Of a stretch of DNA of 64,000 bases, positions 45,501-56,408 are shown piece after piece. Made by a program: the position numbers and the translations under genes. Every line of letters begins with the position of its first letter. Positions within the stretch are counted from its first letter, which is position 1. The notes under the pieces were generated by a model that was not told where the DNA came from, made no database searches, and saw only the letters and a program-made list of their open reading frames with translations. The stretch covers positions 24,007,437 through 24,071,436 of the forward strand of contig NC_064763.1 in NCBI RefSeq assembly GCF_011397635.1, written 5' to 3'. This DNA is from Epinephelus fuscoguttatus. Lineage: Eukaryota > Chordata > Actinopteri > Perciformes > Serranidae.

Positions 45501-48500
45501 TCCTGTGCTGCAAACCTTTAAACCACTGTAGCTCCAGTGTTAATGTGCAAAAAGTTAATGTACAGCCCTAAATTTTCATTAACATGTTGTGCAGCTGTAT
45601 AGAGAGAGTCTGTTTTCACAAAAGTGCTTGTGACATCCCAAATGTGGCTCTGACTTGCAGCTGAACATGTCACCCATTTTGTAGAAAATACCAAGATATA
45701 TATCGTGTATCACCAGTCAGCCTGAAAATATCGAAATATGAATTTTCGTCGCCCAGCCCTAGCAGCCATACTGATGCAGGGCAGCAGTATCATTGACAAG
45801 GCACAGGGAGAGCTGGGAAGATTTTGCAACTTAAGTAGGCTACCAAATTGGGAGGGTGTATTCTGTAGATGACATATGGAGAGTGATGTATGACTTGGGT
45901 ATAAATCAGTGCAGCTGGAGTTGACTGCCTGTAGTAGCTCACAGGCATTGCTCCATTTATGACAAAATTTAATGCAAATGTCTCATTGGATAAAATGATG
46001 ACGTGATGACATTTTATATCCAAAAGGTCAAAGCTCAGCTGTACTATGACATCATGATGTTCTGCAAAAACACTTTTCTGTTCATTACTGAACGTCATAA
46101 CTCAGGAACAGAAAGGGAGGCATTTCGTCAGATACTGAATTGGTGGCACTAATCTTGGGTGTTTGTTGGGTCCATGTCTTAGAATATGTAGCTTCTTTGC
46201 ATCAACATCCATATCTGAAACATTGAGTCTAGACAGACATAGATGTAAACTGTAACTGCGACTTGACTGGTTTGTGAAGGTGTAAGATCTAGTGTTCTGA
46301 CTGACAGACAATATCGTCTGTCAGCTGCAACAGAAAAAGCAGACTTTTGCACGTCATTTGCATATTTGTTACGTGTACCACATGCTTTATCCTACTGACG
46401 CTGTTTCATTTCTTCCCTTTACAGAGAAGACCGAAAGGTAAGAGGATTTTCTTTTTCTATACTTTGAAATGGGCTTTAGCAGATAATCCACATGGGTTTG
46501 CGGCTTCAGACTGACTTTACACTTTTTACTCAGTGAAATGCAGGTTTCCTTCAGATTACATGTGTAAATTGGTCGGCTCTCTCTTACCTCTCTTCCCCTT
46601 TTCCATCAGATATGCTCTGGTTCTCGAACTGGTTCTGTTCAGGATTCTTAGACCTTGGTGCTATCTATTGAACCAGCCCACATTTCCACCAGTTTTGAGT
46701 CGAGCCATTGTAATAAAGGATGCGTCATCAGCAGAAGGTGTTTCATAATGCTCAACAGAAGTAAAGAGTTGTAGCAACATTGCTGAGCACACTGATTACC
46801 TGCAGGCTTTTGCTCTGTTATTACAGATATTTGTTTTTATCCAAAAAACAAGCATTATGCAGGAGACTATTACATGCAAGACTCCATTCTTTTCCCAAAC
46901 TGTATAATATGACACACTGACTGATGTTGTCAGTTTGCACTTCAGGTGAAAGAAAACCTATTTTTTGGTTCTAGCTGGGGACCAACTTTTCAGGTTGTGA
47001 AACAATCTATTTTTGGTCGAAATGCTCCGAACAGTTCATAATTAGGCGCAGGAACCAGAGCAGAACTTGTTCAGTGTTGGTGGAAAAAGGGGTATCTGTG
47101 ACAAGCTCAACATGTTGTTTTCATTCTTCCCGCAGCAAACCGAAGCCCAGCGTGGTCTACCAGCCCACAACAGTGTATGGTGGTGATGATGATGATGTAA
47201 GTATGAGCGTTGTTGTCATACCACGAGATTTATGTGACAGTCAGGTATATCTGTTAAAGCGATAGTTGAGTTTTTTGAATGGCGTTCTGACCCATAGACA
47301 GTGTATTACATACAGTAGATGTCAGTCAGCATGACCCCAGTTTGGAGAAGCAGGCTAGAGTCTGACATGGAAGCTAAGCAATGTACTGTTGGGGATGGGG
47401 GTCAGCAACAAAACGTGTAACAGTTTAATTGTACGCTATATTGAGAGTATTTTCACCGCTTTACCTTTCCTTCAGACAGCCTGTTCCAATGGGGAAACCA
47501 TTAACGACTTCAGTTCCCCATCTACGCTCTCGTCAAAACCACCAGACTCCATTGAGAAAAACAGTGATTTAACATTGCTAAACACAGGAACTGCTGGTCT
47601 ACCGCTGCCTTGTTCAGTTAGTTAGTTTGTGTTATTGTGTGACTTTGGTGAAGCTGAACTAACCCTTTTAAATGGCAGATTCACACAGTAACACAGACTA
47701 ACTAACTGAACGAGGCAGCAGTAGACCAGCAGCTCCTGTGATCAGCAATATTAAATCACTGTTTTTCTCAATGGAGTCTGGCTTTGAAGAGAGCGATGGA
47801 ACAGCTTCATTTTCTCCGGGAAATCAATGACTGACATTAGGGCTGCCACTAATGATTATTTTAATTGTCAACTAATCTGTCGATTATTTCTTCGATTAGT
47901 CGACTAATCATTTCATCGAAAAGTGTGTTAAAATGTTGAAAAATGTCGGTCTGTCTCGCCCAAACCCCAAAATTACGTCATCTAATGTCTTGTTTCATAC
48001 TCACGCCAAAGGGTTTTAGTTCACTGTCATGGGAGAGTGTGTAAAGCTGCCAATATCTGAACGTAAGAAGCTGCAGTAAGAATATTTTGGGGTACTTTTA
48101 TAGTACTTTTCTATGAAAAATGACTCAAACCGATTAGTCGACTACTAAAATAGTCACAGATTATTTTAATAGTCGATTAGACGACTAATCGTGGCAGCCC
48201 TAACTGACATTGAGATGAGGAAGTGAAAATATTCTCTATATCACACACTTAAACTGATGTTGATATTTTTAGATGGGACTTTTTTTAGGTGACTAAAATA
48301 CATTTTGTTGCTGACCACAGCAGTAGGTTGCTTAGCTTCTATGCCAGACTCCAGCCTGCTTCTCAAAACTGGGGGCGTGCCGACCGTCTGTGGATAAGCA
48401 CCGCATACAACCCCACTTCAATTAAACTGAACTGTCCTTTTAAGGACAATTCATAGTTTTCAGTTCAGTGTTTGACATACTGAGTGCTGTCGGAAAAATG

Positions 48501-48564
48501 TTCTGATGTTTGATATTATTTATTTCAGGGGGAATTCAAACAGAAGTCATCATTCGTGGTATAG
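36508..48564 (+). CDS. f11r: Junctional adhesion molecule A (JAM-A type)
   Basis: Ten coding exons: 36508-36556, 40245-40304, 41579-41695, 42540-42686, 42867-43069, 43161-43263, 43508-43615, 46425-46437, 47136-47196 and 48529-48564. They join without frame breaks to 298 aa (human JAM-A 299). Signal peptide 1-20. Ig-V domain with C42/C104 and the R-V-E dimer motif at 53-55. Second Ig domain with C148/C207 plus C132/C219. Sequon N180-A-T, membrane span 232-255, C-terminal PDZ ligand S-S-F-V-V. JAM-A is a tight-junction and leukocyte adhesion protein that binds PAR-3, AF-6 and ZO-1 by this tail (family knowledge). Domain 1 and the tail G-E-F-K-Q-K match JAM-A best, while domain 2 has the extra cysteine pair of JAM-B/C. 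Exon 8 has only 13 bases. The alternative is a fish-specific JAM paralogue. Confidence 0.87.
37085..37212 (-). repeat. tRNA-SINE-like fragment in f11r intron 1
   Basis: CATTTTGGGGTTCGGTGTCTTGC and the following ordered sequence match the widespread teleost repeat with GTTCAGTGTCTTGCCCAAGG. Strongly decayed. Confidence 0.35.
38560..38650. repeat. hAT-like terminal fragment (CGACTAA-rich)
   Basis: TAGGGATGTTC and repeated GTCGACTAA/GTCGACTCGT motifs resemble one end of elements such as the one at 47838-48202. Only one end is seen. Confidence 0.35.
38700..39165 (-). repeat. LINE-tail-like and GC-rich repeat in f11r intron 1
   Basis: TCAACTTTATTTATATGGCAC read on the minus strand is a LINE-type tail (GTGCCATATAAATAAAG). 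It is joined to a GC-rich block carrying CACACCCACACC repeats and GGGCCCACGCTCCACGG. The frames of 79-101 residues here are fortuitous. Confidence 0.4.
41369..41434. repeat. Perfect 29-bp hairpin in f11r intron 2
   Basis: Arms 41369-41397 and 41406-41434 are exact reverse complements around an 8-base spacer. Each arm contains CTGATGAAGG...CACTGAAACG. The adjoining AT-rich text TTGCAAAAATAATTATTTT continues on the left only. See the separate finding. Confidence 0.85.
43844..44841. mobile_element. hAT-type element, 998 bp, in f11r intron 7
   Basis: The left end TAGGGATGCGCCGAATATTC and the right end (ATTTCGGTGCATCCCTA) are inverted repeats. A perfect 8-bp duplication CCACAAAC flanks it (43836-43843 and 44842-44849). 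The interior has several CGAATATTCGG-type short palindromes near each end. Frames inside (for example 44275-44517) are short and interrupted, and no complete transposase is seen. Confidence 0.88.
46425..46437 (+). other. f11r: 13-base microexon of f11r (exon 8)
   Basis: AGAAGACCGAAAG between a good pyrimidine-tract acceptor (CCCTTTACAG) and the donor GTAAGA. It shifts phase 1 to phase 2, and exon 9 (47136) starts in the matching phase. Encodes K-K-T-E plus part of S just inside the membrane. The frame of the tail, including the PDZ ligand, depends on its inclusion. Confidence 0.8.
47254..48443. mobile_element. Foldback element F1, copy 2, in f11r intron 9
   Basis: Starts TTAAAGCGATAGTTGAG and ends ACTGTCCTTTTAA. 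Shares TGTATTACATACAGTAGATGT and CCCCAGTTTGGAGA with copy 1 (1589-2406) and copy 3 (63871 on). Interrupted by the hAT element at 47838-48202. Confidence 0.8.
47838..48202. mobile_element. hAT MITE (365 bp) nested in foldback element F1
   Basis: Ends TAGGGCTGCCACTAATGATT and AATCGTGGCAGCCCTA. A perfect 8-bp duplication ACTGACAT (47830-47837 and 48203-48210) flanks it. The inner arms pair through GATTAGTCGACTAATC-type motifs. It inserted after the host element. Confidence 0.92.
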
Positions 48565-49326
48565 TCTGCAGTAAACAACCAAGACAGGAGATCACCTTGG
48601 TTTTAAATGACTCAGCGTGGGATTTCCCAAAGTTTTTAGTGACTTTTTTTTTTTGTTTTTTTTTTTTGCTTCGAAGTTGCAGTTTTTATAAGCCAGTGTG
48701 ATTGTGTGAGTTGACCCAGCCTGTCTACTTTAGTTTCTCAGATGCACCAACGTCATAGGAAAATAACTGACCACATACAAGTGATGTGTCCTCTTTGATA
48801 CGTTGATAGGTTATGATAATAGAATGAGCTGTGGCTACCAGTGACGCATTTTAGCCACGGACATTTTTTGATCTATGTTTGGAGTTTGTGTTTTTGTGTG
48901 CTCCTGATTTTCTGTGCCTCCCACTGTTTAAATGATGCATCTGAATGTGAACATATCAAATCAAATGGAATACACATACTCCCAGTAGTGGTAACAAGGA
49001 AAGCCCAGGCACGTAAATGAGTTATTTTGTAAGGAAAATGGACACGAATACGCTAAAGCTTGATAAAACTTCTTTTACAGACACATTTTTATTACATTTT
49101 CTGACCCACCATCTTAATTTCCTGCTGTGTGACTCTCTTATCATTCAGTCTGTGTGTCTGAGCAAAGCCACTGAAGGAGCTTGTGCATCATAGATGGATC
49201 ATAGATTGTCTCTGAGAGTTGTTTTTCCTTTTCAACAAACCACAAAACTGCTGTGACGTATAATAATCTTTTCTCTTAATGTTTAAGTTTGCTTTTCATG
49301 TAAATAACACCGTAATTTAGAACAAA

Positions 49327-49332
49327 AATAAA
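49327..49332 (+). terminator. Candidate poly-A signal of f11r
   Basis: AATAAA about 760 bases past the stop codon at 48564. The 3' UTR 48565-49326 contains T-runs but no other gene. Confidence 0.45.
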
Positions 49333-49339
49333 ATCAGTT

Positions 49340-52300
49340 ATCTCTGTGCTTCCTCACATCAACTAGAAACTCTGCTACTACTGCTTGAATGACAGTAACA
49401 TTTGAAGTGCACGTTTTCTTTAGCATGTAATGTCTAGTTGAACTTTTATTATATTTGTCTGGTGGTGTTGTCTCTGATACACAAGTGTGTAAACTACATG
49501 AAGCTGATTGGTATTTTACAGGGTGCAGACGAACAGTTCAGTACACTTCCTGTTGGCTGGGCAACATGGAGACAGTCAAATATCATGATATTTTTCACCA
49601 AATATCTCGATACTTGCGACTCGCAATTTTTATTTTTCATCATGCAAAACAATCAGTGAACAGCAGTCCAACTTAAGTCCAACTCCAGCCTCCTACTCAC
49701 CCTGTGCAAGACCCACGACACAAGGGATAAACATTTCATACATCAATAATATGGCTTCATTAAAAAAAAAATCTGTATAAAAAAATACATAAAGTAAGAA
49801 ATAAATTATTCAACAGAATAAAGGACTTGTAAGTATATGAAAATATACAGTTCATCTGATGGTGCTTGTGATTCAGATGCTTCCACCTTGCTCATTGTGT
49901 GGCTTTTTCCCTGCTGAAGCCACACAATGTTATTTTTTTCTTTTCAATATTCAGTAACGTGCATATAATGCCTGAGTCAGTAAAGGCAAATAATAGAACA
50001 GCTATTATAGTCTGGTAAACTCAGAAAATTACATCACTTTACTGTAACATAGCCTTAAAGATCAGGAAAAGGCAACATGATACCTAAAATCCATGAGTCA
50101 AATATCTAGTCTTCATATCATATCGTATCATAGTCTCATCATATCGATATAATGTTGATATATTGCCATGCTCTACTTTCAGTTAAAGCAAACAGATGTC
50201 AGCTGTGATGCTAGTTAATGACGGTGTGTTTAACAGGTTTTTAAATGATCTGGTTTCTAGGCATCCTGTTTAACCTTATATTGATTCTTTACCCAAACTG
50301 TTGTGACACACTGGTCCTAATATCAGCTCTGTCTACCTCCAGACAATAAGGTGACATGCATTTGTCACGGATATCCACAGATTCTCAGGGGATGTGTTGG
50401 CTAGACATCTTCATGTAAGATGACTTTATATAATCTATCATGTTAAATACTAACACTGGGAAACTTTTTTTTTTACATTGCTTGACCTTTGTAACATAGA
50501 GCTGATGGATCAGCTGATGATTGTAACATTGCATTGCGTATTGGATAATAAAATGTTTTAAAATAGAGTCTGCTGTCATGTGTCAGTGAGATAATATTCA
50601 GCTTTGAATATTAGTCAAGCAGCAGAAAACTGCTTATCTTTTCTGCTTCTGCTTCTGTTTCTGTATTTGTGAGGGCGCGGCAGGAAACTGACAAGTTGAT
50701 TTTACTGACAAGTTCACTGGCTGCAAATTACAGAGTTAGAGGTGCAGACTGACAGTTAGTGTACTTAATGAAACATCACATGACAAAGGATCAAAGAAAA
50801 ACAAACGCACCCAAACCGAAAGTATATAACTGAGCATGGCAGCTTGACTGCTCCAGTGAATGGCCTCCTTATCCCTCTGATCTGAACACGACACACAGTA
50901 TGAAAATAAGGTGTTTTTTACATTTGCCTTGCAACCAGCCATAACATCCATTTCTTGCCACAGATAACATTAAATATATTTGCTGAAATTTGCAAGTTAA
51001 GAGCTGCTGTTGATGCAGTGAACTTGTCTTTGTATTTCTAATAATCAAGATATAAAAACACACATGCCTTTCCAGCCTTTTAGAGTACATGAGTTCTAAA
51101 GCTGGGCCCTCTAATGGTGGGCAGTTCATGGTCCAGGTAAACCTTTTTTAATCACAATAATCAAGCAATGCTTTCAACTCTGCTTGGTTCACACAAGAAA
51201 GTAATATTCCCATTCATCTCTGTGATACAATCAGATTGCTTTTATGATTCACAACAATGTTATCAGTGAAAGGGAATAATGCCAAGTTGTGCCAGTACAT
51301 GAGGTCAAGTGTGGTTTACAGATTCCTAAGTGTCCGCTTACAAAGAAAGTACTTGTGTTGTGACTTTTCAGTAAGATATCTTTTTTTTTAACAGTGCCCA
51401 GTTCACATGAAACTGTAAATGCAAAGATAAGACCAAGTAAGCCTAAAGTTGGGCCTAAGGGCAAAAGTTAGCCTGATATAAGGTTTGATGTGACCCACCT
51501 GATGTTTCTAGTGAAAAATAAATTGAAATTATTAATTCAAAATGAAAATGTAAATTGCTGTTTTATTTTTCATGAGGTTATGCTCTTTAAATATGTAAGA
51601 TCCCTAATTGTGAATTTTTTTTCATTATCTGAGCACAGCGGGCAGAGTGACACTTTGCACAGGAGGTCAGTTTGGTGCGACTGAGGTAAGGAAACAGTGG
51701 AGAGGCAGAGACAGTGACACAGGGACAAAAGGCATTTCAATTAAAGGAACTTGGGATCCTGGTACCATTTTGCATCTTAGCAATACAATACAATACAACA
51801 ACAACAAGCAAAACATCAACAAACGCTCAAAAAGGAGCAGGGACAAGTGTCCACTTATACCCCCTTCTCAGTATTCATGTCTCGTATAAAAGGGAAATTG
51901 TCAACAACTATCCCAAACTTATTTACAACCATTAATATAGATAAATAAACAACAGTCTTAGACATTAAATAAACAAACCCCATCTCAACCAAGCCCAGAT
52001 AAATAAATAAACCAACCCATCAGCATCACCCCTCTTCGTCTGCATACTTCTCCTCATCTAACCCATACCGTAAATCCACTGCACACACTGAAATACATAT
52101 AAGTCATAGATTTATAGTAATACCTTTACACCAGATGCCAAGATGGCACCAATTCATTCCAGGGTAGTTGCTTACCTGGTGCATACGCCAAAAAAGTCTC
52201 TAAATTTTGGATTTACATCTGCGGTATGTGGCCCACTGAATATAAGCAGCAGAGTTTCTCCCGCTGGCTCTGCCTATGAGTTCCCACTTGGCTCGTAGAC

Positions 52301-52605
52301 TTTACATTGTGATGATGTCACAGACTTTTAAGTAGCTTTTCTCTGCTCCAGGGAAGTATTACAAAAAGAAGCCACCATGTATCAAACAGAAAAAGGCCTT
52401 GTTTGGAGTTGATGTGTTATAATGGTGGCTTACGAATACAATGCCTTTAAGGCCACAGGGGATTTTTTTTTGCAGCAGCAGCAATACCGCAACTGGCCAC
52501 TGGGAAATTGGCTGAGCAGTGTCCCCAGGGCCTGGTATAGGTCCCTCCAGGGAAAAAGTTTGGGCACCCCTGCTTTAGACAGCTTCCATGATACACAGCA
52601 ATTTA
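49340..52605. other. Intergenic between f11r and ubash3b
   Basis: No exon supported. ATATCATGATAT-like and ATCGATAT-rich bits near 49575-49620 and 50110-50180 look like decayed transposon ends. Confidence 0.5.
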
Positions 52606-52610
52606 TCACC

Positions 52611-52936
52611 AGGGTTGCAATGTTATGAGATTTTCACGGTATGATAACTACCTCAGAAAATATTGTGGTATCACAGTATTGCAGAATGTATATAATTATC
52701 AGTCAGAATGACCCTTACAGGAATGAAAATGGAAGAGTTATTGATGGTTGAACAAATGCTTATTACTATAACTGAAATGTGAAACCATTTTGTTCATGAA
52801 AGTATGTGTAAAAAGTCTCCCCTTTGAAAATAACTAAAATCCAGTTCCATTTTTTCTTTCAATATTGTAGATAAGCAATTGTACATGGTATGATAACCAT
52901 GAGTATTCATATACCTTAAAATATTGCTGCAACCCT
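52611..52936. mobile_element. MITE with AGGGTTGCAA ends
   Basis: The left end AGGGTTGCAATGTTATGAG and the right end ATATTGCTGCAACCCT form inverted repeats. The inner GGTATGATAACTACC and GGTATGATAACCATG are repeated motifs. I could not identify a convincing target duplication. Confidence 0.65.
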
Positions 52937-53231
52937 ACCTACCACTTATGAAACAGTAAGGCCAAGTTCTGCCAGTCTAGGAGCTACAGTTTGTACAATA
53001 TAGCACAATATAATACGTTTTTAAGTTTCCTATTTAATCATTTGATTTGATACATTTTAATATTTAGCAGCTGTATATCCCATCATACACATTTCAAAAT
53101 AAAATGCACACAGTTGAATGATTGAATGTGAAATTTACTAAAATGAAAACTACATGTCAAAGACATATTTTTAAATGTAGCTAAAACTTACATGTTTTTA
53201 TATTATTGTTTACAAAGTCTGCAACCCTTAA

Positions 53232-53290
53232 GTTGCTATGGCAACTGAGGATGGCGTTCTGCACGCCTTGCCGCGCACCGCGCATGCGTG
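53232..53290 (+). promoter_or_regulatory. X-box and NRF1-like site upstream of ubash3b
   Basis: GTTGCTATGGCAAC (53232-53245) is a perfect palindromic RFX X-box. About 33 bases on, CGCGCATGCGTG (53279-53290) is one base off the NRF1 consensus. Both lie in a locally CpG-rich block about 750 bases before the ubash3b start codon. Binding is inferred. Confidence 0.6.
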
Positions 53291-53499
53291 GAGTTGCGAC
53301 ACCCACTTTCGCAGACAGGAAGTGTGATCAACTTTGTCCACCATCCAGCTCTTCCTCGCCACTTTTCATCCCACCGCCTCGACTAATGTGATTACTTTGT
53401 ATCCTTCAAGTGTAACGACAGCGCGTCTGACCGAGAGGGGAGTGTGTTCCTCTCAGTTTAACCCAAATTCAGCCTGAAAAAAAAAAAACAACAACAACC

Positions 53500-54035
53500 C
53501 CGCACAGACTTCCTGTCCTCTCACAAATATGTGCTCTGCCCCTTTAACTGGAGGGGCCGCGCAGTTGGAGCTGCAACCTTCTACAGGCTGAAACTCCGCT
53601 CACTCAGGACCCATTCATAAATAAGACATCGTGTGGAGAAGAAAGCTCAACCAGCATCTGATTTTTCATTCAGCGGACCGTATGTGAGCAGGGAGCAGAC
53701 ATGTTCACCTCGGTCGGGGACTGTGTATCGGGGGCACGGCTGAGAGAGCAGAAGTGACTTCCCATGGCTGACCCCCCTGCTGATGGCTTTGACTTTATGT
53801 GCGAGCCGTCAGGAGGCAGCTTGATCCAGCTCCGAGCATTTGTCAAACCCACAGAAATGCTCCTTTCCTCGGAAGGTTTGATGTTTTCTCCGTGCTTCCG
53901 CCTTCCACAAGTCATCCTGGTTTAAATAGCCCACCGCTTCCATCCCTCTCTTTTTTATTACTATTATCATTTTTTTAATAAATGAAAATACCCCAGAGGA
54001 GCCGAGGACCTGACATACCGATGGAGCAGTGAGTT
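53500..54035 (+). promoter_or_regulatory. ubash3b: ubash3b 5' leader with upstream ORFs
   Basis: GC-rich and probably transcribed. Upstream ATGs open frames at 53701-53757 (18 codons), 53764-53925 (53 codons) and 54021-54032 (M-E-Q, stop). The last is in frame with the main start and its TGA at 54030 blocks any N-terminal extension. Start site unknown. Confidence 0.5.
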
Positions 54036-54163
54036 ATGGCAGCTAAAGAGGAACTGTATGCCAAAGTGACGCCGCGGAGGCAGCGCCAGACCCGGCCGAG
54101 CACCGTCAAACATGGGTCCACTCTGGACGTGCTGCTGTCCATGGGCTTCCCCAAGACCAGGGC
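54036..54163 (+). CDS. ubash3b: UBASH3B (Sts-1/TULA-2), first coding exon only
   Basis: The exon encodes 42 residues plus two bases, then the donor GTGAGT. M-A-A-K-E-E-L-Y-A-K-V-T-P-R-R and S-T-L-D-V-L-L-S-M-G-F-P-K match the N-terminus and start of the UBA domain of UBASH3B. The human protein has about 11 extra residues before this methionine; here an in-frame TGA (54030) excludes them. UBASH3B is a histidine-phosphatase-type protein tyrosine phosphatase with UBA and SH3 domains that dampens Syk/ZAP-70 and EGFR signalling (family knowledge). The rest of the UBA, the SH3 and the phosphatase exons are not found by eye in the remaining 9.8 kb, so intron 1 probably runs past the window. Which teleost duplicate this is cannot be told. 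Confidence 0.88.
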
Positions 54164-55370
54164 GTGAGTATACAGCTGCACTGTCCCAAGACACACACAC
54201 ACATACACACGCACTATCATAGGGAGGTTACATCAGGCTTCCCAGCAGCATCCCTAAATATTCACTCTCCAGCCAAAGTTTCATACCTCCTTATCAGCCC
54301 CATCATCAGCAGCAGCTGATCTGAAGCATCTCTGCCATTGTTAGGAGATACTGCTCTGCTGTGCATGCTGCTACCACATGTCACAGCCTATGAAGTCGTG
54401 TCAAATGATCCCTTTTTAAGATGTATATGCTGCTCTTGAGTCCACAGCCATATTGCATGCTCCACAGGAGGGTTACACTAAAGGATTACATTTAATTTAT
54501 TTAGATATTTGTGACATTTTCTTGAGTTTGGGGTCAAATAATGCACTAGAAATAAACTTACATTGACGCCAGTCGCATTTTGTAGAAACTAGCATTGTTG
54601 CATGGTTGTTATTATGTTACACACAATGATGGAGGAAATATTAAGATCCCTGTGTTACTAAAACAATGCAAAGACGCCTCAACGTCCTGCATTAAATATC
54701 AAGTAAAAGTGTGAATCTCCAGCAAAATGTAGTCGAAATTCAAAAGTAAAAGTACTATTATTAACAACCCTTATTAATATTTACATGTGAGCAGGGATGT
54801 AAATAGACAGTACGGGTAGTGCGTAGAGAGAGCAGGCCCTCCAACAGCGTGTTGGCCATAGAACAGGGTCTAGTAACTGATTCGGATAGCCACCACAGAA
54901 ATACCTCCATGTTAATAGAAGAGCTCATGTTAAATTAAAAAAGTGGGGCCAACTGCTTCATATGCGTCATAAAGGTAAACCCATCCCCATCAGGTTATTC
55001 AGGGTTTTTTGTGTGTGAAAGTCAGTCAGAGAGTAGTAATCTATTCTGCAATGAAATTATACGTTTACTTTACATAACTATAAAACAACTACTAAACTGT
55101 AAAAAATATTTAATCGCATGAATACTTTATTAATTTATTTGGTATTTTTTGTCACATACAGATTTGCGCTAATAAGTGCAGGGTAATTTGTCCAGTGTGA
55201 AGTTGTCGTGATGCAAAATCGTGCACAAGGGCCCATCATATTAACATGCACATGTGCCGGTCCTGTCTACCATACGCCACTGCCACTGTGAGCATTTTAA
55301 AGTTGTAGATAACAAGGGTATAGGTTTTGTTGCAGCATTAGGGGGGTGAGGTTAGGGCCACACATGAAAT
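54164..55370 (+). other. ubash3b intron 1, first part
   Basis: No exon or clear repeat ends supported. Confidence 0.55.
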
Positions 55371-55374
55371 GGGA

Positions 55375-55600
55375 GGTTTGGAGTCTTCTGCCAGAAAATT
55401 TTGAGCATCAAACACTTGATTTCCTGCATTCTGGTGAATGTTTATGCACCAATTTGTGCCTTTTCTGCATCAATTTGTGTCTTCAATTTTGTCCAAAAAA
55501 GTGTAATGCTACCTTTATGTTTTTTGGGGGGTGGCACATGTCCTAAATGTTGAGGGGGATGTGCCCCCTGCAACCCCAAAGGAATCTACACCTATGGTAG
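55375..55600 (-). repeat. Interspersed repeat R3, reverse copy
   Basis: On the minus strand it starts GGTGTAGATTCC near 55600. It runs through GGCACATCCCCCTCAACAT, AAATTGATGCAGAAAAGGC, TTCACCAGAATGC and GCTCAAAATTTTCTGGC, the same order as 33140-33395. Confidence 0.7.
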
Positions 55601-56408
55601 ATATAAAGTCTGAACCATTTTAACTGCAGTCACATAGTTAAATGCACTGCACAACAATGCATCATACTTTATATGATTATTATACATCTGCAAAGTTACT
55701 ACTAACTGCAAATAGATGTAGGTTATTAGTACAAGTTCAACTTCTGCCTCACAAATACTTAAAAATTAGGACCTAAGTACTTCCTCAAATAGTGTTACAA
55801 CACTTCACTTACCTTCTACCACCAGTGCAACAGAAAAACAGCAGCAACACTTGTATAGGTGAAGTAAGGGTTCATCTGTGGGCGTGCATACGTGTCCATA
55901 TCTTGTTTGGACATATTTCTCACTACAAAAGAACAATACGAGAGATGCTCAGTGTTTTCTGAGTCACACGTTTCCCCTGCCAACTCCCCTTGGTTTTCAA
56001 TGAAAACCTGATCCTGTGGGAATTCATACATGCTCCTCAACACTTCTTCTCATTCATCCTTTGGAGAAGAAGTTGCCAGGAAACAAGCAGTGTTGGCTTG
56101 TGAATGCAGTCTATGGATTATGTAATTATATTTAAGAAATGACAACGTGTCGTCTGCTTGCTACTGGTGTTTGTGAGCTGTCATAACATCTCAGTTTAAC
56201 CATTCATAATAATTGAAAGTATGCTGAAGTAGTTGGTTTACACGAGCCTGTAAGAGATTGTTTAGAATTTCATGAGGGAGTTTAAGCAGTATTTGGCATA
56301 AAGTCTCAATATTTTCGACCACAAAGCAACATAAGCATTGTCAATGAATGGGAGAGTAACTTTATAGACATGCAGAATGTAACATTTATGTTGTAAAGAA
56401 AGCTTTAA

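Noticed and set aside
53764-53925. 53-codon frame as a separate coding exon of ubash3b
   Set aside because: No match to UBASH3B. It has its own stop in the leader and no donor in frame, so it is kept as an upstream ORF only.
54021-54035. ATG at 54021 as the ubash3b start
   Set aside because: It is in frame but meets TGA after three codons. The conserved protein begins at 54036.
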